Origin: Sphingobacterium composti
GTDB taxonomy: Bacteria > Bacteroidota > Bacteroidia > Sphingobacteriales > Sphingobacteriaceae
DNA length: 64,000 nt
Reading direction: 5' to 3'
NCBI RefSeq assembly: GCF_009829075.1
Contig: NZ_WUQZ01000014.1
Span: forward strand, 1 to 64,000
Positions 45,555 to 55,819 of this stretch are shown piece after piece (within the stretch, counting starts at the first letter, position 1; each line of letters begins with the position of its first letter). A program made the translations under genes and the position numbers. The notes beneath the pieces are model-generated. The model was given only the letters and a program-made list of their open reading frames with translations, ran no database searches and was not told the origin of the DNA.

Positions 45555-45628
45555 GCATCCCTACGTTGGCATTATCCAAATCAGGTTTTCGGGTATAATC
45601 TCAGCTCCTCTTACAGGGCACCCCGTGC
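45555..45628 (-). ncRNA. TPP riboswitch (THI element)
   Basis: Minus strand reads GCACGGGGTGCC, then GCTGAGATTATACCC (THI-box CTGAGA), ACCTGATTTGGATAATGCCA and ACGTAGGGATGC. These are all the conserved joining regions of the thiamine pyrophosphate aptamer in the right order, with a short P1 closed by GCA/TGC. It lies between argH (upstream on this strand) and the methyltransferase gene, 78 bases before the start codon, and controls the four-gene operon 42816-45476. Confidence 0.97.
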
Positions 45629-45686
45629 TATTAATAATTTTTTTAGATATAACTAAACTATCTTAGTCCAAGATACATGTTATTCT

Positions 45687-47018
45687 TTATTTGACCAAAT
45701 CTGCTAAAGCTTTTTCAACTTTCTCAAATCCGAAATCAGCTTTTACTTCGGCAAACATACGTTGAATTTGGTCATTGCAAAGGTTTCCAATACTTCCTTC
45801 GTGTGTATGATTTACCTCTTTCGAAGGTTGGAAAGTTCCTTCTTCAATCGCTAAACCAATATTTTTATATGCTTCACGGAACGGAACACCTTTTAATACT
45901 TCATTATTCACAACTTCTACAGAGAATAAGTAATCATATTTAGGGTCATCCAAAATATTGTTTTTAATCTCGATATTCTCCAACATGAAAGTCGCGATTT
46001 CCAAACATTCATTCAACGATTGGAATGCTGGGAACAAGTTTTCTTTCAGTAATTGCAAATCACGGTGATATCCCACTGGAAGGTTTGTTGTCATCATCGC
46101 AATTTCTGTAGGTAAAGCTTGAATCTTATTACAACGTGAACGAATCAACTCAAATACATCAGGGTTTTTCTTGTGTGGCATGATGCTAGAACCCGTCGTC
46201 AAATGCGCAGGGAAAGAAATGAATCCAAAGTTTTGATTGATAAACAAAGTCACGTCCATCGCAAACTTAGCCAACGTAGCCGCAATAGAACTCATTGCTT
46301 GCGCTAAGATACGTTCAGTCTTACCGCGTCCCATTTGCGCATACACCACATTGTAGTTTAGGTCTTCAAAACCCAACAATTGTGTAGTCAACGTACGGTT
46401 CAATGGGAAAGAAGAACCATAACCTGCCGCCGAACCCAAAGGATTCTTATTACATACAGACCATGCCGCTTTCAATAGGTGCAAATCATCTACCAAACTC
46501 TCTGCATACGCCCCAAACCACAAGCCAAATGACGAAGGCATTGCAATTTGCAAATGTGTATAACCTGGCATCAATACATTTTTGTATTGCTCGCTCAACT
46601 TGATTAGTTCATTGAATAATACTTCTGTATTGTTGAAAATACTATGTATTTCCGAACGGAAATATAATTTCAAATCCACCAATACTTGGTCATTGCGCGA
46701 ACGGCCAGAGTGAATCTTTTTACCTGCATCTCCGATACGTTTTGTCAACATCATTTCTACTTGAGAGTGTACATCTTCGACACTATCCTCGATTTGAAAT
46801 TGACCGGCTTCGATTTCTTTATATATATTTCTAAGCTCTTGTTGAACAGCGGCCAAATCTTCATCCGTCATCAAGCCAATGCTATTCAACATACGCGTAT
46901 GTGCCAATGAACCCAACACATCCGCACCTGCTAAATGCATATCCATCTCACGGTCTTTGCCTACCGTAAACGATTCAACAAAAGAATCTACATCAATATT
47001 TTTCTGCCAAATTTTCAT
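45687..47018 (-). CDS. argH: Argininosuccinate lyase
   Basis: Splits argininosuccinate into arginine and fumarate, the last step of arginine synthesis. The 443-residue protein has the fumarase/aspartase superfamily blocks: EDVHSQVEMMLTKRIGDAGKKIHSGRSRNDQ at about 82, GYTHLQIAMPSSFGLWFGAY, NKNPLGSAAGYGSSFPLNR, and the signature loop GSSIMPHKKNPDVFELIR with the catalytic Ser. No other arg gene is adjacent. The gene ends 58 bases before the TPP aptamer. No terminator was seen in that gap, so the riboswitch could also attenuate read-through from argH. Confidence 0.96.
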   Translation of the reverse strand: MKIWQKNIDVDSFVESFTVGKDREMDMHLAGADVLGSLAHTRMLNSIGLMTDEDLAAVQQELRNIYKEIEAGQFQIEDSVEDVHSQVEMMLTKRIGDAGKKIHSGRSRNDQVLVDLKLYFRSEIHSIFNNTEVLFNELIKLSEQYKNVLMPGYTHLQIAMPSSFGLWFGAYAESLVDDLHLLKAAWSVCNKNPLGSAAGYGSSFPLNRTLTTQLLGFEDLNYNVVYAQMGRGKTERILAQAMSSIAATLAKFAMDVTLFINQNFGFISFPAHLTTGSSIMPHKKNPDVFELIRSRCNKIQALPTEIAMMTTNLPVGYHRDLQLLKENLFPAFQSLNECLEIATFMLENIEIKNNILDDPKYDYLFSVEVVNNEVLKGVPFREAYKNIGLAIEEGTFQPSKEVNHTHEGSIGNLCNDQIQRMFAEVKADFGFEKVEKALADLVK

Positions 47019-47060
47019 TCAAAAGTTATTTTGAGTCACAAAAATACCATTAATTTATAT

Positions 47061-47110
47061 ATAACTTTTATAAACTTAATCTTTTTAAAGATTGAGCTTA
47101 TAAAAGTTAT
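47061..47110 (-). promoter_or_regulatory. 24-bp near-perfect hairpin upstream of argH
   Basis: ATAACTTTTATAAACTTAATCTTT (47061-47084) and its near-exact reverse complement (47087-47110, 22 of 24 Watson-Crick) are separated by two bases and lie 43 bases upstream of the argH start. It could be an operator dyad or a 5'-UTR hairpin of argH. It is not a canonical ARG box. Confidence 0.55.
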
Positions 47111-47418
47111 CCATTATATTTTTTAAAAAATTAAGTAATATCTGTTTTAATTTCCATCAAATAAAGAACCTTAAAATATTAAAGAGTTGTTCAAAGATTC
47201 ATTGAATAAATCACATCATAATAGCCCGGTTAACGAACAAGATTCAGATGATTATTTTCATTAATGACATTAATACCAAAAATTATTCACACCCAAACAT
47301 GAGTTATGTCCCATTTAACATATCTATTGTGCACTTCACATAACATCTTTAATACAGTATAAAAGATTGAAAGATAATAAATACCTTTATATCGTATATT
47401 TTAACCTATAGAAAATAA
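47111..47418. other. AT-rich divergent spacer between argH and the S9 peptidase gene
   Basis: About 300 bases with no gene that I can support. TACCTTTA (47382-47389) loosely resembles a -7 element for the peptidase gene. One short frame at 47299 (MSYVPFNISIVHFT, 14 codons) has no support. Confidence 0.4.
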
Positions 47419-50352
47419 ATGACAAAAAAATCTATATTGTATTTTGCGTGTCAAATGGCATGGTTAACACCTTTCGCTCAAGAAAATCCAAAAACCCTTA
47501 CATGGCAAGACATTCCGAAATGGGAATACGTACGACTAAACGGAGCAACTCCTTCGCCAGACGGTAAATGGTTAGCTTACGTTTCTGGACCGACAGAGGG
47601 AGATCTTACCCTTACTTTGCGTAATACGCAAGATACCACCAAATTCAATTACAAAATTGGTGGTGCCAGCACACCTATTTTCTTTAACCAAAATGCGCAG
47701 TATTTCAGTTTTTTTGAAAACCTTAAACATACTGAAATCAAAGCAAACGAAAAATCACGCAGACCATCAAGTAAAAAACTGAAAATCGTCGCTTTGAAAG
47801 ATACAGCATCTGTGACATTTGATAAAGTACAGAATTACAGCTTTTCAAATGAAGATAGTAAATGGGTTGCAATTCGATTTGAAGGACAAGGTGGTGCTCC
47901 TGCCTCACCAATGGCTCCACGTCCTGAAGGCGCGGCAAAAGGTGCGGATTTGTTGTTGTACAACTTGACGACTAAAAAGAAATATAATTTAGGTAATGTA
48001 AGTGAATACAACTTTAATAAATCTGGGCAATATTTAGCTTACATAATCGATGCAAATGGAAAGAATGGAAACGGCATTTTTTTAATGGATTTAAATACGG
48101 GCATATCAAATGCCTTGCACAATGATGAGGCCACTTTCTCTAAACTAGCTTGGAATAAAGAGGGAACTGCATTCGCATTGTTGAAATCCAAAAGCTATAA
48201 AAAATATAAGACACCAGTTTATACATTGTTGGGTGTCAAAAATCTAAAAGCGCATAATGCAGAGGTATTCACATACAGTGGTTTGGATGAAAACCAAATT
48301 ACAGCAGGATTTGGTATTAGCGAAAATTCTTCTGCCTTTTGGAGCAAAGATTTAAAAACAATATTCTTTGGTATAGGCAAATTAGAAAAAGCAGAAGAAG
48401 CAAAATCTACTGAAAAGAAAATTGATGAAATTGCTAAAGCTGACGCAAAAAATGCTGCTGCGAAAGATTCAATTGCAGCAAGTAAAGATTCTACGCAGGT
48501 TGCTACCAATTCAAAACAACCAGCAACTCCTCAAAAACCGGCAGTCAACAAAAAAGACCTTGAAAAGCCAGATATGATTATTTGGAACTGGCAAGATGTA
48601 CGTTTGCAATCGGCCCAAAGAACACGTCTTCAATCCGACAAGAACTACACGACAATGAGCGCATGGAACGTGGATGAGAACAAATTCGTTTCATTAGCAG
48701 ATAGCGCAGTGAAATCCATTGCACTTTCGCCAAATCAATTAGTTGGATACGGTTTTGATTATAAGCCGTACGAGTTTGAATCGAATTTAAATGGACAGAG
48801 TTATGCTGACTTGTATATAGTCGATATCAAAACAGGAAATAAGCAGTTGGCTTTCAAAAAAATGTATCTGAATGCAATGCGAGGTTTGCAATTCTCACCG
48901 CAATCGGATTACTTATTGTTCTATAACGATGGAAATTACTTTACACTTAATACAAAAACACTCGCTAAAACTAATATTACAGAGAATATAGGAACTTCTT
49001 TTGTGGATATGTTGGCTGATCATAATGTTGAGAAAAGTGGTATCGGTTCTTTTGGATTTACTGCAGACAACAAATTTGTATTATTAAGAGACAACTTTGA
49101 TGTTTGGAAAGTTTCAATTGATGGAAAATCTGCGGAGCAGTTGACCGATAATTGGAAAAACCAAAAGCTGCTGTCTACAAATGTTAATAACCTCTATCCC
49201 GATGATGATTTTATTGATTTGAAGAAAGATCAATATTTCAATATATATAATCATGCAAATAAGCAAAAAGGAGTAGCATTATTGGCTGCTAATGCGAAGA
49301 AAATTCAAATCCTGAAATTAGATGATAGTAGTTTCGGTGGTATTCGTAAGCCAAAAAACAGTTCAAACCTTTTCTACACAATTGAGAAATCGAATGTTGC
49401 ACCTGAAATTTTTGTGGCAACAGATAAAAACTTGTCAACCGAAAAACAATTAACGAATAATACATCTGATAAACAAAAAGATGTGTTGTCCGCAGGTTCA
49501 AAATTGATAACATATGTATCTGCACATGGCGATACGTTAGAAGCAACCTTACATCTTCCTGCTAATTATATAGAAGGTCAATCGTATCCTACGATTACTT
49601 ACATCTATGAGCGCTTGACGAATGAGCATAACAGCTATTCGCAACCATCATATCCTGGAGGAGGTTTCAATAGAGCGATGTACACCAACAATGGATATGC
49701 GGTATTGATGCCAGATATTAAGTATAAATTGAATGATCCAGGAATGTCGGCTGTAGCTTGTGTTGTTCCAGCGGTAAAAGCAGCTATTGCAACAGGAATA
49801 GTAGATGAGAAAAATGTAGCTATTCATGGTCACTCTTGGGGTGGTTACCAAACATCTTTTTTAATCACGCAAACGGACATCTTCAAAGCTGCTGTTGCTG
49901 GCGCGCCGTTGACCAATATGATTTCAATGTACTCGCTGATCTATTGGAACACAGGTTCATCGAATCAAAGCATTTTTGAATCAAGTCAAGGTCGTTTGAC
50001 GACAGGATATTGGGACAATTGGGATGCTTATGTACGCAACTCACCAATATACCACATCAAAAAAGTGAATACGCCATTAATTATCATGCATAATGATAAA
50101 GATGGAGCTGTAGATTATACACAAGGTGTGGAATATTACAACAGTTTGCGTCGTCTCAACAAACCCGTAGTCATGTTGACGTATAACGGCGAAAATCATG
50201 GTTTAGTGAAAGAAGTCAATAGAAAAGACTATGCGGTACGCATGATGGAATATTTTGATCACTACTTAAAAGGCAAACCAGCACCGGATTGGTGGGCAAA
50301 AGGAATTGATTTTATTGATCTACCTAAACACTTAGAAGATCGCGCATTTTAA
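47419..50352 (+). CDS. S9-family prolyl oligopeptidase-like secreted peptidase
   Basis: A 977-residue exported serine peptidase: signal peptide (cleavage near PFAQ), a long N-terminal beta-propeller-type region (WEYVRLNGATPSPDGKWLAYV and later WD-like strands), then a C-terminal alpha/beta hydrolase with nucleophile Ser in IHGHSWGGYQTSFL, Asp in MHNDKDGAVDYTQ and His in NGENHGLVK. Near residues 320-390 an Ala/Lys-rich low-complexity insert (KADAKNAAAKDSIAASKDS...) breaks the propeller, probably a surface loop. It would degrade peptides in the periplasm or at the surface. Monocistronic with a strong terminator. Confidence 0.93.
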   Translation: MTKKSILYFACQMAWLTPFAQENPKTLTWQDIPKWEYVRLNGATPSPDGKWLAYVSGPTEGDLTLTLRNTQDTTKFNYKIGGASTPIFFNQNAQYFSFFENLKHTEIKANEKSRRPSSKKLKIVALKDTASVTFDKVQNYSFSNEDSKWVAIRFEGQGGAPASPMAPRPEGAAKGADLLLYNLTTKKKYNLGNVSEYNFNKSGQYLAYIIDANGKNGNGIFLMDLNTGISNALHNDEATFSKLAWNKEGTAFALLKSKSYKKYKTPVYTLLGVKNLKAHNAEVFTYSGLDENQITAGFGISENSSAFWSKDLKTIFFGIGKLEKAEEAKSTEKKIDEIAKADAKNAAAKDSIAASKDSTQVATNSKQPATPQKPAVNKKDLEKPDMIIWNWQDVRLQSAQRTRLQSDKNYTTMSAWNVDENKFVSLADSAVKSIALSPNQLVGYGFDYKPYEFESNLNGQSYADLYIVDIKTGNKQLAFKKMYLNAMRGLQFSPQSDYLLFYNDGNYFTLNTKTLAKTNITENIGTSFVDMLADHNVEKSGIGSFGFTADNKFVLLRDNFDVWKVSIDGKSAEQLTDNWKNQKLLSTNVNNLYPDDDFIDLKKDQYFNIYNHANKQKGVALLAANAKKIQILKLDDSSFGGIRKPKNSSNLFYTIEKSNVAPEIFVATDKNLSTEKQLTNNTSDKQKDVLSAGSKLITYVSAHGDTLEATLHLPANYIEGQSYPTITYIYERLTNEHNSYSQPSYPGGGFNRAMYTNNGYAVLMPDIKYKLNDPGMSAVACVVPAVKAAIATGIVDEKNVAIHGHSWGGYQTSFLITQTDIFKAAVAGAPLTNMISMYSLIYWNTGSSNQSIFESSQGRLTTGYWDNWDAYVRNSPIYHIKKVNTPLIIMHNDKDGAVDYTQGVEYYNSLRRLNKPVVMLTYNGENHGLVKEVNRKDYAVRMMEYFDHYLKGKPAPDWWAKGIDFIDLPKHLEDRAF

Positions 50353-50390
50353 AATTAAAAGCTAGTCAACTGACTAGCTTTTAATTTTTT
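50352..50390 (+). terminator. Terminator of the S9 peptidase gene
   Basis: AAATTAAAAGCTAGTCA (50352-50368) and its exact reverse complement (50371-50387) form a long palindrome, followed by TTT. It overlaps the last base of the stop codon. Confidence 0.92.
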
Positions 50391-50533
50391 AATATATTAG
50401 ATATTGAAAAACAAAAAGAACATTTACCATAACATGGATTTATTTTTGGCTTTTCCGCATTAAATAGTAAACATTTCAACTATTTTTATGTTATTATTTC
50501 AGTGTTAACAATTTTAAGTAGATAAACTCAGGT

Positions 50534-53500
50534 TTGAATAGATTTACCCGTGTCGCTGTTCGTATTTTCCTTTGGATAATAGGTTCAATAATAGCCCTAT
50601 TGCTCTTGGTCGTATTTTTAATACGCCTGCCTGCTGTACAGAATTATATAGCAGGAAAAGTATCAACCTACCTAGAAAACAAAATTGGAACTCCAGTAAA
50701 TATTGGCTACGTGAATATCACATTTCCAAAAATGTTGGTATTGGAGAATGTGTATTTTGAAGATCAAACGCGTGATACCTTAATCGCTGGCGAAAAGATC
50801 AAAGTGGACATAGATATGTTTAAGATTTTCAAAAACACAATCGAAGTTCAAGAAATACAACTAGCTGGTATTACTTCTAAAATAAAGCGTACTGCCCCTG
50901 ATGGGAATTTTAATTTTGATTATATCGTAAAAGCTTTTGCTTCGGAAGAAGAAAGTACTCCAACAGCTACAGACACAACTTCCGCATTGATCTTTAAGTT
51001 AGACAAAGTTGGTTTAGAGCGCATTCATTTTGTGTACAATGATGATATGATTGGTACTTCAGCCGATATTCGATTGAATAAATTGGACACACGGGTCAAA
51101 ACCTTCGATTTGTCAAACAACATGACTTTTGATTTGCCAAATATTAATATTGATGGTTTGTCGGCTATTGTTAAGCAATGGGCGCCAGCAACCGAAAGCA
51201 AAGAAGTTAAAGCGGAAGATTTTGGTATTACAGATGCGTCTGTAACTGAAACGTCCCTCCTGCCAAATCTAGGAACAGAAACCATCACATTGAAAAACAT
51301 CTTTGTCAAATATGACGATGCATCTTCGGCGATGAAAACTCAATTTGACATTAAAAACCTTTCGGCGAATGTTGACCAAATTGATTTAAACAAAGAAATA
51401 GTTAATCTAAAAGAAGTTATTTTAGATCAATCTGATTCGTACGTTGTCTTTGATAAATTTACTAAAGTTAAAGAAACGGCAGACACAGCTTCTGCTCCTG
51501 TCAATTGGATAGTATCAGTAGATAAAATTGCTGTAGACAAAACGAATTTCTTATTCCGTGACGACAATCAAGCGCGAATGAAAGGCTTTGATTATAGTAA
51601 TATAGGGATTAAAGACCTCGCAGGTGCAATTAAAGGTATTTACTACTCCAACGATTCTATTTCAGGTTCTGTCCAAAATTTAACGGCAAAAGATCATTCT
51701 GGTTTGTATCTAAAGCAATTGAAAGGTGATTTTGTATATGGAAACACGGGTGCTGTTATTGAAAATTTGTTAATCCAAACTCCAAAAACCACTATCCAAG
51801 ACTACATTAAAGTCTCATACCCATCATTAGATTCTGTTTCTAAATATCCAGAACTAGTGAACATTGATGCACGTATCAAGAAGACTCAAATTGATATGAC
51901 AGATATCAAATACTTTGCTCCAGATCTAGAGCAGATGGATGTGATGAAACCATTGATGACACGTAAATTTTACATTGATGGTCGTGTGGTAGGACGTTTA
52001 GATGATTTAACTATCCCAAATTTGGAATTCAAAACGCTGGATAAAACACATATCATTGCGTCAGCTAAGATTAAAGGTTTGCCAAATACAGATAAGCTTA
52101 ACATCGATTTAAATCTTAAAAAATTAACAACAGGCAAAGCAGATTTGGATCGATTAGTGGCAAAATCCTTGTTACCTAAAGATATGACGATTGAATATCC
52201 GAATTCAATATCATTGGCAGGTACATTTAAAGGTGGAATGAGTGGATTTGACGCCAATATGAAACTTGTAACTGATAAAGGAAATGCCGCTGTAAATGGT
52301 TATCTCAATATGGCTGGGCGAGACACCACATACGATGCGCAAGTTTCTATTGATAATTTCAATTTAGGTCATCTTTTAAAACAAGATTCTGTATTGGGTA
52401 TTATCTCCGCTGAAGCACAAGTAAAGGGTAAAGGATTAAATCCCAAAACCATGGCTGCTGACGTCAAAGGATCCATCAATCGCTTTGATGCGATGGGTTA
52501 TGCTTATCATGACATCAATTTGGACTTGATGGCGCAAAGCGGCGATATCGCTGGCTCTATAAATAGTACCGATCCGAATATTCGTTTTCAAGCCAATCTT
52601 GCCGCCGATATGCGCGATACGTATCCTAAGGTAAAGATGAATATGATGATCGACTCCGTCAATTTGCAAAATCTAAAATTGATGGATCAAAATTTCAGGT
52701 ATCATGGAAAAATCGACGCCGACTTTGAAACTGCAGATTTAAATTATTTGAATGGAAGACTTCATGTTTCTCAATCTTCTATAGCTTACAATGAAGAACG
52801 TTATGCCTTAGACACGATTTCCTTAATAGCTCGGGCAGATACCTCGCGCAATATGTTGATGTTGCGTTCTGAATTTTTACGTGCCCATTTAGTCGGAAAA
52901 TATAAGCTGACCGAACTCGGAGCCTCCATGCAAGACGTTGTAAGAGTTTATTATAACCCGAATAATGAGCCACCAAAAGAATTGAAATACGATGCACAGA
53001 ATTTTGAGTTTTCTGCGACTTTAAATTATTCCCGATTCTTAAAAGATTTCTTTCCTGACATTCAGAAAATGAGTGACATCACCTTGGATGGTACATTCAA
53101 CAGTCAGCAGAAAAGTATCATGGCAAAACTTCTTGCGCCTAGTATTATTTACGGCGGTATTGTGGTTGATCGTTTGGGTATGGATTTTATTACGGTCGAT
53201 AGTACATTATATTATTCTGCGCTGATCGATAAAATAAAAGTCAATCAAATTGAGCTTAAAAACACGACTTTGAGTGGTCAAGCTGTAGAAAACAATTTAG
53301 ATTTTGGGCTTTGGATAAAAGATAAGGAAGATAAAGATCGTTATCATCTTGGTGCACGAATGGCCGTAGATCAAGGAAATTACCTATTGAGTTTGTTGGA
53401 AGATGGCTTAATGTTGAATTACGATACATGGCAAACCTCCCCGAGCAATCAGTTGAGTTTTGGTAAAGATGGTATTCGAGCACATGAATTCATTTTGAAT

Positions 53501-55819
53501 AACAATGGCCAAGAGCTGCGTATACAATCCCAAGATTCTACATTGAATGCACCAATTGATGTGACTTTTAACAATTTCCGTATTGAGACCTTGACAGAAA
53601 TTTTAGAGTCGGATACGTGGAATGTTGGTGGTGGTATCAACGGTGCTGCGACAATTTCTCGACTAGATGCAAAACCTGTTTTCGTGTCGGATTTGGAAAT
53701 CAACAAATTCTATTTCGGACAAGATACCGTTGGAAATATTTTAGCAAATGTACACAACCAGCAAGAAAACACTTTCTCTGCGGATGTACGCATCACAGAT
53801 AATGGTAATGATGTGCAATTATTGGGTGAATACATTGCTCCTCCTAATGGCACTCCAACTTTTAATGCAAAATTAAATCTAGCTCCACTAAAAATGAAAA
53901 CTATCCAAGCATTTAGCATGGGGTACTTACAAAATAGTGAAGGCGATTTAAGTGGTGTGCTGGATATCTCGGGAAAATTGGATGCACCAAAAATCAATGG
54001 TGATCTAACATTTAATAAAGCCAGACTAAATGTTGCGATGCTAAATGCTGACTTTTTGATGGATAATCAAAAAATTAGTTTCACAAATCAAGGGTTACAG
54101 TTCAAACAATTCTTGTTAAAAGATGGAAAAGGCAACGAAGCGAAATTGAATGGTACCATTTTAACTAAAAACTATACAGACTTTGATTTCAATTTGAATT
54201 TGACAACGAATAATTTCGCTGTCGTAAATTCTACACGTGAAGACAACGATTTATTTTACGGCAAACTGTATGCAACATCAAATATCCGTATTCGTGGAAA
54301 TATTGACAAGCCAGTTATAGATGGAAATGTTTCAGCCAATGAAAATACAGACTTTGTATTTATTGTGCCAAATGAAAACCCTGGTATCGCCGAGCGTGAT
54401 GGCGTTGTAAAATTCGTAGATAAAAGTGATACAGTTCGCAATAATGTATTCGCGAAGTTAGATTCGATGACTACCGCAACGCGACTCACAGGAATGGATT
54501 TATCGCTAAACCTAAGCACGGATCGTGATGCGAAATTCAAAATAATTATCGACGAAGGCTCACAAGACGCCCTGAATATTCAGGGTGTTGCGGAGTTAAC
54601 AACTACAATTGACGCCAGTGAAAAAATCACTATGTCCGGGACTTTCACAGTTGAAGATGGAAATTATTCCTTCAGCTTTGGGCCTATTAAAAAAGAATTT
54701 GATTTCCAAAAAGGAAGTACCATTACATGGAATGGCGATCCGCTAGATGCAAGATTAGATATTACAGCCCTATACAAAGGACGCTTCCCTACGCTAGATT
54801 TGGTTGCCAACCAAATAGGAACAGAAAGTGGCAATTTATATAAACAGCGCATCCCCTTTGATGTAAAATTGATTTTGACTGGCGAATTATTCAAACCTCA
54901 AATTGCATTTGACATTGATTTGGATGAAAATAATGCCATAGTGTCACAGGATGTCGTATCAAAAGTAAATAATGCTTTGGTTGCATTGCGCGATGATCCA
55001 GCAGAATTAAATAAACAAGTCTTTTCATTGATCATTATGGGCAGATTCATGTCCGCAAATCCATTTGAGAGTCTGTCTGGAGGCGGCGGTGTAGAGGGTA
55101 TTGCACGTAGCTCGGTAAGTTCATTTTTGACCAGCCAATTGAATAATCTTGCGTCCAACTTAATTCAGGGAGTAGAATTAGATTTTAATTTGCAATCAGA
55201 ACAGGATTATCTTTCTGGTTCGGCGCAAAATAGAACGGATCTGAATATTGGACTGTCCAAAATGTTATTTGATGATCGTTTAAAAATTACTATCGGTTCT
55301 AACTTTGAAGTAGAAGGGAAAACTCGTCCTGGAGAAAAACCAAACAATATTGCTGGCGATATTTCATTGGATTATCAATTATCAAAAGATGGTCGATACT
55401 TCGCCCGAGTGTACCGCAAAAACCAGTATCAAGCCACTTTGCAAGGTCAATTTGTGGAAACAGGTATTGGTTTCATTATCAATATGAGCTACAATCAATT
55501 CAAGGAACTATTTATGAATGAAAAAGCGTTGGCAGCCTATGCAGACCCTAATAATAGCAGTTTCCGCAGAAGATTTAATGTAGAACGAATGGAAACCGAT
55601 TCGGCTTATCGTGATAGTGTACGTTTGGTCATTCGTGATAGCATGATGACACATAATCCTGCATATCGCAAACGTGTAGAAGAACAACAAAAGAAAGAAG
55701 AATTGAATAGAAACCAACGTGATTCTACAGAAAATAAGAATGATACGACAGACGTTAAGTCCATCAAAGACACAGCTATTCGCAACGAAGACGAGGAAAG
55801 GAGATCGAATGAAAAGTAA
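50534..55819 (+). CDS. tamB: TamB-like translocation and assembly module protein
   Basis: A 1761-residue envelope protein with an N-terminal signal anchor (RIFLWIIGSIIALLLLVVFL), an AsmA/DUF490-like start (YIAGKVSTYLENKIGTPVNIGYV), a very long beta-taco region of amphipathic strands (for example LDISGKLDAPKINGDLTFNKA), and the C-terminal DUF490 domain (GTFTVEDGNYSFSFGPIKKEF, GLSKMLFDDRLKITIGSNFEV), then a charged tail. It bridges inner and outer membranes with TamL to help barrel insertion or lipid transport. An upstream stop and the lack of an ATG before the anchor leave TTG at 50534 as the start. Its stop overlaps tamL by 11 bases. Confidence 0.93.
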   Translation: MNRFTRVAVRIFLWIIGSIIALLLLVVFLIRLPAVQNYIAGKVSTYLENKIGTPVNIGYVNITFPKMLVLENVYFEDQTRDTLIAGEKIKVDIDMFKIFKNTIEVQEIQLAGITSKIKRTAPDGNFNFDYIVKAFASEEESTPTATDTTSALIFKLDKVGLERIHFVYNDDMIGTSADIRLNKLDTRVKTFDLSNNMTFDLPNINIDGLSAIVKQWAPATESKEVKAEDFGITDASVTETSLLPNLGTETITLKNIFVKYDDASSAMKTQFDIKNLSANVDQIDLNKEIVNLKEVILDQSDSYVVFDKFTKVKETADTASAPVNWIVSVDKIAVDKTNFLFRDDNQARMKGFDYSNIGIKDLAGAIKGIYYSNDSISGSVQNLTAKDHSGLYLKQLKGDFVYGNTGAVIENLLIQTPKTTIQDYIKVSYPSLDSVSKYPELVNIDARIKKTQIDMTDIKYFAPDLEQMDVMKPLMTRKFYIDGRVVGRLDDLTIPNLEFKTLDKTHIIASAKIKGLPNTDKLNIDLNLKKLTTGKADLDRLVAKSLLPKDMTIEYPNSISLAGTFKGGMSGFDANMKLVTDKGNAAVNGYLNMAGRDTTYDAQVSIDNFNLGHLLKQDSVLGIISAEAQVKGKGLNPKTMAADVKGSINRFDAMGYAYHDINLDLMAQSGDIAGSINSTDPNIRFQANLAADMRDTYPKVKMNMMIDSVNLQNLKLMDQNFRYHGKIDADFETADLNYLNGRLHVSQSSIAYNEERYALDTISLIARADTSRNMLMLRSEFLRAHLVGKYKLTELGASMQDVVRVYYNPNNEPPKELKYDAQNFEFSATLNYSRFLKDFFPDIQKMSDITLDGTFNSQQKSIMAKLLAPSIIYGGIVVDRLGMDFITVDSTLYYSALIDKIKVNQIELKNTTLSGQAVENNLDFGLWIKDKEDKDRYHLGARMAVDQGNYLLSLLEDGLMLNYDTWQTSPSNQLSFGKDGIRAHEFILNNNGQELRIQSQDSTLNAPIDVTFNNFRIETLTEILESDTWNVGGGINGAATISRLDAKPVFVSDLEINKFYFGQDTVGNILANVHNQQENTFSADVRITDNGNDVQLLGEYIAPPNGTPTFNAKLNLAPLKMKTIQAFSMGYLQNSEGDLSGVLDISGKLDAPKINGDLTFNKARLNVAMLNADFLMDNQKISFTNQGLQFKQFLLKDGKGNEAKLNGTILTKNYTDFDFNLNLTTNNFAVVNSTREDNDLFYGKLYATSNIRIRGNIDKPVIDGNVSANENTDFVFIVPNENPGIAERDGVVKFVDKSDTVRNNVFAKLDSMTTATRLTGMDLSLNLSTDRDAKFKIIIDEGSQDALNIQGVAELTTTIDASEKITMSGTFTVEDGNYSFSFGPIKKEFDFQKGSTITWNGDPLDARLDITALYKGRFPTLDLVANQIGTESGNLYKQRIPFDVKLILTGELFKPQIAFDIDLDENNAIVSQDVVSKVNNALVALRDDPAELNKQVFSLIIMGRFMSANPFESLSGGGGVEGIARSSVSSFLTSQLNNLASNLIQGVELDFNLQSEQDYLSGSAQNRTDLNIGLSKMLFDDRLKITIGSNFEVEGKTRPGEKPNNIAGDISLDYQLSKDGRYFARVYRKNQYQATLQGQFVETGIGFIINMSYNQFKELFMNEKALAAYADPNNSSFRRRFNVERMETDSAYRDSVRLVIRDSMMTHNPAYRKRVEEQQKKEELNRNQRDSTENKNDTTDVKSIKDTAIRNEDEERRSNEK

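Noticed and set aside
47061..47110. argH leader considered as a known riboswitch or T-box
   Set aside because: It is one long hairpin only; none of the conserved T-box or riboswitch sequences are present.
51025..55158. Several minus-strand frames of 70-95 aa inside tamB
   Set aside because: Antisense shadows; tamB is continuous with clear domain features.
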